Assembly (NCBI GenBank): GCA_943324165.2
Contig: CALPKO020000086.1
Location: forward strand, 1 to 6,285
Reading direction: 5' to 3'
Origin: Bdellovibrio sp. ZAP7
GTDB taxonomy: Bacteria; Bacteroidota; Bacteroidia; Flavobacteriales; Flavobacteriaceae
Length of the DNA: 6,285 nt
Shown: positions 1-6,285 of the stretch, piece after piece
Numbering within the stretch: position 1 is the first letter of the stretch
How the letters are laid out: the number at the start of each line of letters is the position of its first letter
The notes under the pieces: generated by a model
The model's input: the letters and a program-made list of their open reading frames with translations, nothing else
Database searches by the model: none
What the model was told of the DNA's origin: nothing
Program-made: the position numbers and the translations under genes

Positions 1-1443
1 CCTAGTAATGACAGCGATACATCGGTTACAGAAAAAGGGAACCGAAATCTTCCTGGTGGCCGACATGGAGGAGATATCAAAGGAATGATAAATGCTCTTG
101 ACTATTTGAATGAATTGGGAGTTACAGCGCTTTGGCCAACGCCACTTTGCGAAGATAATGACGAGAAATATTCTTATCACACTTATGGCCAATCAGATGT
201 TTATAAAATTGATCCCCGTTTTGGAACTAACGAAGAATATGTTCAACTTTCGACAGAGTTACACAAAAGAAAAATGAAGCTTATCATGGATTATGTAACT
301 AACCATTGGGGAGCAGAGCATTGGATGATGAAAGACTTACCAACGAAAAATTGGATGCATCAATTTGCAAATTTTACTGCAACAAACCACAAAAGAGAAA
401 CTTTAAGCGATATCCATGCTTCAAAAATCGATGCCGAAATTTGTAGTGATGGCTGGTTTGTAAAATCAATGCCTGATTTAAATCAATCCAATCCTTTGGT
501 TTTGAATTACCTTATCCAAAATGCCATTTGGTGGATAGAATATGCGGATTTAGATGGGTTTAGAGTGGATACTTACTCTTACAACGACAAAGAGGGTATT
601 TCAAAATGGACTAAAGCCATTACGGATGAATATCCAAAATTCAATATCGTTGGCGAAGCTTGGATGCACAACCAAGCACTTATTTCTTATTGGCAAAAAG
701 ACAGTAAAATCAGTGCAATAGAAAGCTACAATTCATATTTGCCAAGTGTAATGGACTTTACGCTTCACGATGCAATTAGCAGTACTTTTAACGATGATAA
801 AGGATCTTGGGATAAGGGAATTGTTAAACTATATGACAATTTTGCGAACGACTTTCTTTATCCAAATCCGAACAACATTCTAATTTTTGCAGAAAACCAC
901 GATACGCAGAGATTCAACGAAATTTATAAAAACGATTTCAATAAATACAAAATGGCAATGACCTTGCTAGCTACTACTCGCGGAATTCCTCAGCTCTATT
1001 ATGGTTCTGAAATTGGAATGGCGGGCAACAAAGATAAATTTGGAGATGCAGACATTAGAAAAGATTTCCCTGGCGGATGGAGTGGCGATTTGAACAATGC
1101 CTTCTTGAAATCTGAAAGAACAGAAGAACAACAAAAATACTTTGATTTTACCTCTAAATTATTTTCTTGGCGAAAAACAAAATCTGTTATTCATAACGGA
1201 AAATTGACCCATTATATTCCCGAAAACAATGTTTATGTGTATTTTCGACACAACGAAAATGAAACTGTAATGGTTGTCATCAACAATTCTAATGAAAAAC
1301 AAACCTTCAAAACGAATCGTTTTCAAGAAAATATTCAAAACTACAAATCTGGAAATGATGTTTTAGAAAACAAAACCATCAATTTGAAAGATGATTTAAC
1401 TATCGAAGGAAAATCGGTTTTAATTTTAGAATTGAAAAAATAA
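1..1443 (+). CDS. GH13 alpha-amylase-family enzyme, SusA/neopullulanase-like (5' partial)
   Basis: This endo-acting enzyme hydrolyses alpha-1,4 (possibly also alpha-1,6) bonds in maltooligosaccharides, starch or pullulan. The frame is open from base 1, so the ATG at 85 is internal and the gene begins upstream; 480 residues are visible. SusA-like proteins run to about 600, so the signal peptide, N-terminal beta domain and first barrel strand are probably missing. GH13 signatures in order: GGRHGGDIKG near the left edge, YSYHTYGQSDVYKIDPRFG, region I DYVTNH (289-306), region II GFRVD with the nucleophile Asp at 568-570, region III GEAW with the acid/base Glu at 655-657, and region IV ENHD with the third Asp at 901-903. 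All three catalytic acids are intact. The last ~80 residues look like the usual C-terminal beta-sandwich, and there is no type IX sorting tail. It precedes the GH31 gene by 61 nt, probably in one operon. Family is secure; exact specificity (neopullulanase, cyclomaltodextrinase or amylase) is inferred. Confidence 0.93.
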   Translation, partial: PSNDSDTSVTEKGNRNLPGGRHGGDIKGMINALDYLNELGVTALWPTPLCEDNDEKYSYHTYGQSDVYKIDPRFGTNEEYVQLSTELHKRKMKLIMDYVTNHWGAEHWMMKDLPTKNWMHQFANFTATNHKRETLSDIHASKIDAEICSDGWFVKSMPDLNQSNPLVLNYLIQNAIWWIEYADLDGFRVDTYSYNDKEGISKWTKAITDEYPKFNIVGEAWMHNQALISYWQKDSKISAIESYNSYLPSVMDFTLHDAISSTFNDDKGSWDKGIVKLYDNFANDFLYPNPNNILIFAENHDTQRFNEIYKNDFNKYKMAMTLLATTRGIPQLYYGSEIGMAGNKDKFGDADIRKDFPGGWSGDLNNAFLKSERTEEQQKYFDFTSKLFSWRKTKSVIHNGKLTHYIPENNVYVYFRHNENETVMVVINNSNEKQTFKTNRFQENIQNYKSGNDVLENKTINLKDDLTIEGKSVLILELKK

Positions 1444-1504
1444 ATTCAACACCAATAATACACATAGAAAAACTTACGTGACTTATTTGGTAAAAAAATA
1501 CACA

Positions 1505-3868
1505 ATGAAAAAACTATTTTTATTTCTATTCCTATCCTCTATCGGTTTTGCACAAAACATAAATAGAAAATTTGAAAGCTTTAAAGCATCAGACAATTCA
1601 TTAATACTTAATGTTTCCGATGGTCAATACCTCCTAAAAGCCTATTCATCATTCATTATTGAAACCACTTTTTTACCCAAAGGCGAAACTTTTAATTCTA
1701 CTTCTCATACTTTGGTTCTAACCCCAAAAAGTGGAATTGCTAAAGTGTCAGAAAACGAAAATACTATCAATTATTCAACAACGGCATTAGTTGTTTCTAT
1801 TCAAAAGTCACCTTTTAAAATTGCTTATTTCTACAAAGGAAAAGAATTTTTATCTGAAAAAAACGGTTATACCAAAAAAGATTCAACTGAAGTTTTAGAT
1901 TTTAACTTAGATGCTACCGAAAAACTATTTGGAGGCGGTGCACGAGTTTTAGGAATGAATCGCCGTGGCAACCGCTTGCAACTATACAACAGGGCGAGCT
2001 ATGGATATGAAACCAAAGCTGAATTAATGAATTTTTGTATTCCGCTCGTGCTTTCTTCAAAAATGTATGCCGTTCATTTCGACAATCCTGCGATTGGCTA
2101 TTTAGATTTAGATTCCTATAAAAACAATACTTTGGCTTACGAAACCATTTCAGGTCGAAAAACTTATCAAGTAATTGTCGGCGACACTTGGAATGATTTG
2201 ATTGGAAATTATACCACTTTAACAGGAAAACAACCTTTGCCAGCAAGATGGACATTTGGTAATTTTTCCTCTCGTTTTGGTTATCATTCGCAAGAAGAAG
2301 TAGAAAAAACCATCCGAAAATTTGAAGAAGATAAGATTCCTGTTGACGCTATAATTCTCGATTTATATTGGTTCGGAAAAACCATCAAAGGCACGATGGG
2401 AAATTTGGATTGGGACAAAGACAATTTCCCAAATCCAACAAAAATGATTGCCGATTTGAATCAAAAAAACATTAAAACCATCTTAATTACTGAACCTTTT
2501 GTACTGACAACTTCTAATAAATGGCAAGAAGCGGTAGATAAAAAAGTATTGGCAACTGACAAAGCTGGATTACCTTTTAAATTTGATTTCTATTTTGGAA
2601 ACACTGGCATCATCGATATTTTTAAACCCGAAGGAAAAGATTGGTTTTGGGATATTTATAAAAAACTAATCAGACAAGGAGTTGGCGGACTTTGGGGTGA
2701 TTTGGGAGAACCAGAAGTTTTTCCTTCAAAGGCAGTTACTTTTGGTGGAAAAGCAGATGAAGTCCACAATATTTATGGACATAATTGGGCTAAATTAGTG
2801 CAAGAAGGTTACAAAAAAGATTTTCCAGAAGTGAGACCTTTTATTTTAATGCGTGCTGGATATTCTGGTTCACAACGGTTCGGAATGATTCCGTGGTCGG
2901 GCGATGTAAGCCGTGGCTGGGGAGGATTGCAAGCGCAAACAGAAATCGCTTTGCAAATGGGAATGCAAGGTTTGGGCTATATGCACTCTGATTTGGGTGG
3001 ATTTGCCGGAGATTATTTCGACAACGAACTCTACATTCGTTGGTTGCAATACGGTGTTTTTCAACCGATTTTTCGTCCACATGCGCAAGAAGAAGTAGCT
3101 TCTGAAGCAGTTTACAAAGACATTGTAACAAAGTCACAAGCGAAAGCACAAATCGAATTGCGTTACAAAATGTTGCCTTACAATTATACTTTGGCTTTTG
3201 AAAACAACCAAAAAGGCACTCCGCTGATGCGTCCATTGTTTTTTGACGAACCTAATAATACCACTTTACAAACTGTTAGCACAAGTTATTTGTGGGGAAA
3301 TGATTTTTTGGTAACTCCAATCACACAAGCTAATGTTCAAACTAAAATGGTGTACTTTCCAAAAAATAACAATTGGTTTGATTTCTATACCGATCAAAAA
3401 CATTTGGCAGGAAAGAGTGAAAATTTAAAAGTTTCGTCAGACAATATTCCTGTTTTTGTGCGTGGTGGAAGTTTCATTCCGATGATCAAAACAATCCAAA
3501 ATACCTCAAAATATACCTTATCCAACTTTGATTTGCATTTTTATTTTGATGAAAAAACAAAATCTTCTAGTGGACAATTGTATAATGACGACGGAACAAC
3601 ACCAGATGCTTTTGAAAAAGAAATGTTTGAGCTTTTGCATTTCAACTCAACTTTCAAAAACAAAGTTTTGACTATAAAGTTTAATACTGAAATAGGAAAA
3701 TCTTTTGAAACGAGTGATAAAAACACTAATTTGATAATCCACAATTGCAAAGCAAAAACCATTTTGATTGATGGAAAATTAGTGCAGTTTAAATCCACCA
3801 AAAAAGTAATTGAAATTCCAGTTGTTTGGTTAAAAGGAAAATTAAAAGAAATAAAAATACAATTATAA
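1505..3868 (+). CDS. Secreted GH31 glycoside hydrolase, probable alpha-glucosidase
   Basis: This enzyme probably releases glucose from the non-reducing ends of alpha-glucan oligosaccharides in the periplasm. I chose the ATG at 1505 (787 aa) because it gives a clean Sec signal peptide, MKKLFLFLFLSSIGFAQ, cut after Ala16. A GTG in frame at 1478 would add nine residues ahead of it. No Cys follows the hydrophobic core, so it is not a lipoprotein. Order of parts: N-terminal mutarotase-like beta domain (about 20-240), the (beta/alpha)8 barrel from about 245 (PARWTFGNFSSRFGY), and C-terminal beta domains from about 575, including VFVRGGSFIPM and YNDDGTTPDAF (near 693). The nucleophile is Asp399 in LWGDLGEPE (2699-2701) and the acid/base is Asp467 in WSGDVSRGWGG (2903-2905). 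The DLGE nucleophile context differs from the DMNE of classic alpha-glucosidases and is nearer the DFGE of YicI-type alpha-xylosidases, so alpha-glucosidase activity rests mostly on the two GH13 neighbours. There is no type IX sorting domain. The stop lies 10 nt before the next start. Confidence 0.93.
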   Translation: MKKLFLFLFLSSIGFAQNINRKFESFKASDNSLILNVSDGQYLLKAYSSFIIETTFLPKGETFNSTSHTLVLTPKSGIAKVSENENTINYSTTALVVSIQKSPFKIAYFYKGKEFLSEKNGYTKKDSTEVLDFNLDATEKLFGGGARVLGMNRRGNRLQLYNRASYGYETKAELMNFCIPLVLSSKMYAVHFDNPAIGYLDLDSYKNNTLAYETISGRKTYQVIVGDTWNDLIGNYTTLTGKQPLPARWTFGNFSSRFGYHSQEEVEKTIRKFEEDKIPVDAIILDLYWFGKTIKGTMGNLDWDKDNFPNPTKMIADLNQKNIKTILITEPFVLTTSNKWQEAVDKKVLATDKAGLPFKFDFYFGNTGIIDIFKPEGKDWFWDIYKKLIRQGVGGLWGDLGEPEVFPSKAVTFGGKADEVHNIYGHNWAKLVQEGYKKDFPEVRPFILMRAGYSGSQRFGMIPWSGDVSRGWGGLQAQTEIALQMGMQGLGYMHSDLGGFAGDYFDNELYIRWLQYGVFQPIFRPHAQEEVASEAVYKDIVTKSQAKAQIELRYKMLPYNYTLAFENNQKGTPLMRPLFFDEPNNTTLQTVSTSYLWGNDFLVTPITQANVQTKMVYFPKNNNWFDFYTDQKHLAGKSENLKVSSDNIPVFVRGGSFIPMIKTIQNTSKYTLSNFDLHFYFDEKTKSSSGQLYNDDGTTPDAFEKEMFELLHFNSTFKNKVLTIKFNTEIGKSFETSDKNTNLIIHNCKAKTILIDGKLVQFKSTKKVIEIPVVWLKGKLKEIKIQL

Positions 3869-3878
3869 AATAGAAAAA
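3869..3878 (+). promoter_or_regulatory. Short A-rich intercistronic leader before the MalS-like gene
   Basis: Only 10 nt, mostly adenine, separate the GH31 stop from the ATG at 3879, and no GGAGG-like Shine-Dalgarno is present. A-rich leaders without Shine-Dalgarno motifs are normal in Bacteroidota. The spacing supports co-transcription and possibly translational coupling of the two genes. That it acts as the initiation region is inference from position and composition. Confidence 0.5.
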
Positions 3879-5546
3879 ATGAAAGAATTATCAACCTTAA
3901 TGCTCTTGATTTTGTTTTTTATGGCCAACACTTCAGAAGCACAAACCAAAAAGAAAATAGAGAAAAAAATAGAGCAAACACCTTTTATATGGGAAGGTGC
4001 AAATTTGTATTTTTTGCTGACCGACCGCTTCAATAAATCTGAAAAATCGGATGAAATTTATTTTGATAGAAACAAACCTACGGGTAAATTACGAGGTTTT
4101 GAAGGCGGAAATATTAGAGGAATCATACAAAAAATAGACGATGGCTATTTTGAAAAATTGGGTACAAATGTCATTTGGTTAACCCCAATTGTAGAACAAA
4201 TTCATGATGGTGTTGACGAAGGAACGGGCATGTCTTATGGCTTTCACGGCTACTGGACCAAAGATTGGACTTCTCTAGACCCTAATTTTGGAACAAAAAA
4301 AGACCTTGCTGATTTGGTAGAAAAAGCACACGCCAAGGGCATTCGTATTATGCTAGATGCTGTAATCAACCATACAGGACCTGTTACAGAGATGGATAAA
4401 GTTTGGCCTGACGATTGGGTTAGAACTGGACCACAATGCGATTACAAAACATTTATCGGCACAACCGAATGCACGTTGGTTGCTAATCTTCCGGATGTGT
4501 TGACTGCAAGCCAAAATGAAGTAAACTTACCGGATTTTTTGATTGAAAAATGGAAACAAGAAAACCGTTACGAACAAGAAATGGCTTCGTTAAATGCTTT
4601 TTTTAAAAGAAGTGAACATCCAAGAACACCAAAATTTTATATCATAAAATGGTTGACGGATTATATCGCTGAATTTGGAATTGACGGTTACCGTTGCGAC
4701 ACCGCGAAACACACAAACGAAGATGTTTGGGCAGACTTCAAAAAAGAATGCGACATTGCATTTGAAACATGGAAGAAAAATAATCCAACGAAAGTACTGG
4801 GCAACAATTCGTTTTATACAGTTGCAGAAGTTTATAATTATGGTATTTCTGGAGGACAAAATTTTGACTTCGGGGATAAAAAAGTAAATTATTTTGAACA
4901 TGGCTTCAATAACATGATCAATTTTGAATTTAAGTGGGATGCGCAAAAGGACTACGAATTTTTGTTCTCTAAGTATTCATCGAAATTAAATGGAGACTTA
5001 AAAAACTTTAGTGTTTTAAACTATTTGTCTTCTCACGATGATGGTCAACCATTTGATGCAAAAAGAGGAAAAAGCATTGAAAGCGGCACCAAATTATTGC
5101 TTTCTCCTGGAATTTCTCAAACTTATTATGGCGATGAAACTGCACGATCATTAGTTGTTGAAGGCACGAATGGAGATGCCACTTTGCGTTCGTTTATGAA
5201 TTGGGAGGAACTAAAAAACAATGCTGACAATCAAAATGTTTTATTGCATTGGCAAAAATTAGGACGCTTTAGACGCGATCATCCTTCAATAGGCGCAGGA
5301 GTTCACAATCAAATTAAAGCCAAATATTACACTTTTTCAAGAAGTTTTTCTAATGGAAAATTTACAGACAAAGTGATTGTGGGTTTAGATTACCCTAAAG
5401 GTATTAAACAAATAGCTGTTGGCAATATCTTTAAAGACGGTACTAAAGTGCGAGATGCTTATTCTGGGAAAACCAGTATTGCAAAAGATGGAAAAGTTGC
5501 AATAAATTCTGATTTTGAATTTGTTTTATTAGAGCAACAAAAATAA
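3879..5546 (+). CDS. Secreted GH13 alpha-amylase, MalS-like
   Basis: This is a probable periplasmic alpha-amylase that cuts internal alpha-1,4 bonds of maltodextrins. The start at 3879 gives a 555-residue protein with a Sec signal peptide ending TSEA|Q (about residue 21), followed by a Lys/Glu-rich linker. It has no lipobox. The barrel opens with YFLLTDRF. Region I is DAVINH (Asp160), region II is GIDGYRCDTAKH with nucleophile Asp274 (4698-4700), region III is VAEVY with acid/base Glu317 (4827-4829), and region IV is SSHDD with Asp387 (5037-5039). YGFHGYWTKDWTSLDPNFGT and the LPD...VNLPDFL stretch after region I resemble E. coli MalS more than the SusA-like gene upstream, so the two GH13 genes belong to different subfamilies rather than being a recent duplication. 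The mature protein has four cysteines (187, 198, 273, 291); Cys273 lies beside the nucleophile. It is the last gene of the probable operon, 10 nt after the GH31 gene. GH13 assignment is secure; the MalS subfamily is judged by motif memory. Confidence 0.93.
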   Translation: MKELSTLMLLILFFMANTSEAQTKKKIEKKIEQTPFIWEGANLYFLLTDRFNKSEKSDEIYFDRNKPTGKLRGFEGGNIRGIIQKIDDGYFEKLGTNVIWLTPIVEQIHDGVDEGTGMSYGFHGYWTKDWTSLDPNFGTKKDLADLVEKAHAKGIRIMLDAVINHTGPVTEMDKVWPDDWVRTGPQCDYKTFIGTTECTLVANLPDVLTASQNEVNLPDFLIEKWKQENRYEQEMASLNAFFKRSEHPRTPKFYIIKWLTDYIAEFGIDGYRCDTAKHTNEDVWADFKKECDIAFETWKKNNPTKVLGNNSFYTVAEVYNYGISGGQNFDFGDKKVNYFEHGFNNMINFEFKWDAQKDYEFLFSKYSSKLNGDLKNFSVLNYLSSHDDGQPFDAKRGKSIESGTKLLLSPGISQTYYGDETARSLVVEGTNGDATLRSFMNWEELKNNADNQNVLLHWQKLGRFRRDHPSIGAGVHNQIKAKYYTFSRSFSNGKFTDKVIVGLDYPKGIKQIAVGNIFKDGTKVRDAYSGKTSIAKDGKVAINSDFEFVLLEQQK

Positions 5547-5572
5547 CTAGAGCTAATGTTTTTAAAGCTTAA

Positions 5573-5695
5573 CCTATATTAAAAATCGCTCAACATGGTG
5601 CCAAAAGTTATGCTCCAGAGAATAGAATAATCTTAAATCCAAAGATTAAAAATCCAATTTTAAAGAATTACTTTTGCCTAGTCCTTTTTCACTAA
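5573..5695 (+). pseudogene. Apparent relic of a glycerophosphodiester phosphodiesterase (GDPD) N-terminus
   Basis: This open stretch of 40 codons plus stop has no ATG before the conserved part. At 5585-5623 it reads IAQHGAKSYAPEN. GDPD-family proteins begin with a strand and active-site loop of the form IAHRGAxxYAPENT, where the His and Arg act at the catalytic site and the Glu binds the metal. The window matches in exact register at Ile, Ala, Gly, Ala, Tyr, Ala, Pro, Glu and Asn, but His-Arg has become Gln-His and the following Thr is Arg (codon AGA, one base from ACA). After the motif the similarity stops and the frame ends at 5693-5695, so about 200 residues of a normal GDPD are absent. 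I infer a decayed, deleted gene. A chance match is possible because the motif is short, but eight or nine aligned positions without a gap make it unlikely. Confidence 0.5.
5669..5676 (+). promoter_or_regulatory. Probable Bacteroidota -7 promoter element (TACTTTTG) for the flavoprotein gene
   Basis: The octamer matches the TAnnTTTG -7 consensus of Bacteroidota sigma-ABfA promoters exactly. A transcription start a few bases downstream (about 5680-5684) would leave a leader of roughly 20-25 nt before the ATG at 5705. No good TTTG or TTG -33 element lies at the usual 17-23 nt spacing upstream, where the sequence is A-rich, so the call rests on the -7 box and its position. It overlaps the 3' part of the GDPD relic frame. 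Confidence 0.45.
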
Positions 5696-5704
5696 AAACT
5701 ACAA

Positions 5705-6285
5705 ATGAATCAAAATTTCGATATAATTATTGTTGGTGGTGGCGCAGCAGGATTTTTTACAGCAATTAACATTGTAGAAAAAAATCCAGCTATAAAAGTG
5801 GCTATTCTCGAACGAGGCAAGCAAGTTTTAGAAAAAGTCAGGATTTCTGGCGGTGGCAGATGCAACGTTACGCATGCTTGTTTTGTACCCAACGAATTGG
5901 TAAAATTTTATCCGCGTGGAGAAAAAGAATTGCGTGGCCCTTTCAATCAATTTTGCAGTGGCGACACCATTGAGTGGTTTGAAAAGCATGGCGTTGAGCT
6001 AAAGATTGAGGACGACGGACGAATGTTTCCTGTATCAAACTCTTCGCAAACCATTATTGATTGTTTTCTAAATGCCACTAAAGAATTAGGCATTTCGGTT
6101 TTGACTTCACAAAGTGTGCAATCCATTTTCAAGTCTAATGATTACTGGAAAATCGAAACACAATCAGAAAATTATGTTGCCGAAAAGCTGATTCTAGCCA
6201 CAGGCAGCAACCCAAAAATTTGGGAAATGCTACAAACATTCGACCATTCTATTGTTTCACCTGTACCTTCATTGTTTACTTTCAA
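5705..6285 (+). CDS. HI0933/BaiN/RdsA-family FAD-dependent oxidoreductase (3' partial)
   Basis: This is the N-terminal 193 residues of a cytosolic flavoprotein of the HI0933-like family (E. coli YhiN/RdsA, clostridial BaiN); family members are about 400 residues, so roughly half is cut off by the window edge. The ATG at 5705 puts the FAD-binding beta strand right at the N-terminus: DIIIVGGGAAGFF (residues 6-18, the GxGxxG dinucleotide-binding fold), with the ribose-binding acidic residue Glu36 in AILERG. The family signature SGGGRCNVTH lies at 48-57, DGRMFPVSNSSQ at 104-115, and the second FAD-contact strand LILATGS follows further on. No signal peptide is present. Biochemical function in most bacteria is unsettled, although it is often annotated as a dehydrogenase or aminoacetone oxidase. 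It has its own likely promoter in the 158-nt gap and no evident link to glycan use. The family call is secure; the substrate is unknown. Confidence 0.93.
   Translation, partial: MNQNFDIIIVGGGAAGFFTAINIVEKNPAIKVAILERGKQVLEKVRISGGGRCNVTHACFVPNELVKFYPRGEKELRGPFNQFCSGDTIEWFEKHGVELKIEDDGRMFPVSNSSQTIIDCFLNATKELGISVLTSQSVQSIFKSNDYWKIETQSENYVAEKLILATGSNPKIWEMLQTFDHSIVSPVPSLFTF

Larger units (their letters stand above)
5547..5704 (+). other. Intergenic boundary between glycan operon and flavoprotein gene
   Basis: This 158-nt gap ends the alpha-glucan gene run. I see no G/C-rich hairpin followed by a T run, so transcription of the operon may end by another route or run into the next gene. It contains an apparent GDPD gene relic (5573-5695) and a -7-type promoter element (5669-5676), listed separately. 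The only inverted repeat I found is an all-A/T 6-bp stem at 5646-5663, too weak to call a terminator. Confidence 0.6.

Noticed and set aside
85..87. ATG at 85 as the true start of the first GH13 gene
   Set aside because: The frame is open from base 1 and the 28 codons before it encode conserved family sequence (GGRHGGDIKG), so this Met is internal.
1471..1489. Promoter before the GH31 gene based on TTATTTGG
   Set aside because: It does not fit TAnnTTTG (the second position is T rather than A), and the short gap is better explained by co-transcription with the upstream GH13 gene.
1478..1504. GTG start at 1478 for the GH31 gene, adding nine residues
   Set aside because: It would place a charged extension before a signal peptide that begins naturally with MKKLFLF at 1505; the ATG gives a standard Sec signal.
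2841..3236. 131-codon open frame on the minus strand inside the GH31 gene, and similar antisense frames at 1914-2255, 3541-3894 and 4590-4946
   Set aside because: They lie opposite strongly conserved GH31 or GH13 coding sequence, have no recognisable domains and look like by-products of the coding frame.
5633..5656. Near-tandem repeat of a TTAAATCCAA-like unit
   Set aside because: Only two imperfect copies in A-rich sequence; no further copies elsewhere in the gap and no regulatory site recognised.
5646..5663. Inverted repeat TTAAAA-6 nt-TTTTAA as a terminator
   Set aside because: The stem is six A/T pairs only, with no following T run; it lies within the relic frame and is expected by chance in such AT-rich DNA.

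Overview
The window is AT-rich and every gene lies on the + strand. Start sites have A-rich leaders rather than Shine-Dalgarno motifs, and there is a TAnnTTTG-type -7 promoter element. The enzyme set and these signals point to a member of Bacteroidota, most likely a Flavobacterium-like Flavobacteriaceae. The genus is inference; no rRNA or species marker is present.

Positions 1-5546 hold three consecutive alpha-glucan-degrading enzymes. The first is a 5'-truncated GH13 enzyme of the SusA/neopullulanase type (1-1443). The second is a secreted GH31 alpha-glucosidase-type enzyme (1505-3868). The third is a secreted GH13 alpha-amylase that resembles the E. coli periplasmic enzyme MalS (3879-5546). 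The gaps are 61 and 10 nt with no convincing terminator or promoter, so they read as one operon. This looks like the downstream end of a starch/maltodextrin polysaccharide utilization locus whose SusC/SusD-type transport genes would lie upstream, outside the window. The two enzymes with visible N-termini carry Sec signal peptides without a lipobox. None of the three has a visible C-terminal type IX sorting domain, so a periplasmic role is most likely. The two GH13 enzymes would cut imported maltooligosaccharides and pullulan-type branches internally, and the GH31 enzyme would release glucose from chain ends.

Positions 5547-5704 are the boundary of the locus. There is no strong terminator. The stretch contains what appears to be a short decayed relic of a glycerophosphodiester phosphodiesterase (GDPD) N-terminus: the frame spells a close match to the family's first active-site motif, but the His-Arg pair is replaced. 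A -7 promoter element for the next gene overlaps the end of this relic frame.

From 5705 to the window end is the N-terminal half of an HI0933/BaiN/RdsA-family FAD-dependent oxidoreductase, unrelated to glycan use. I found no RNA genes, CRISPR arrays, mobile elements or undescribed multi-gene system. The most interesting item is the GDPD relic.
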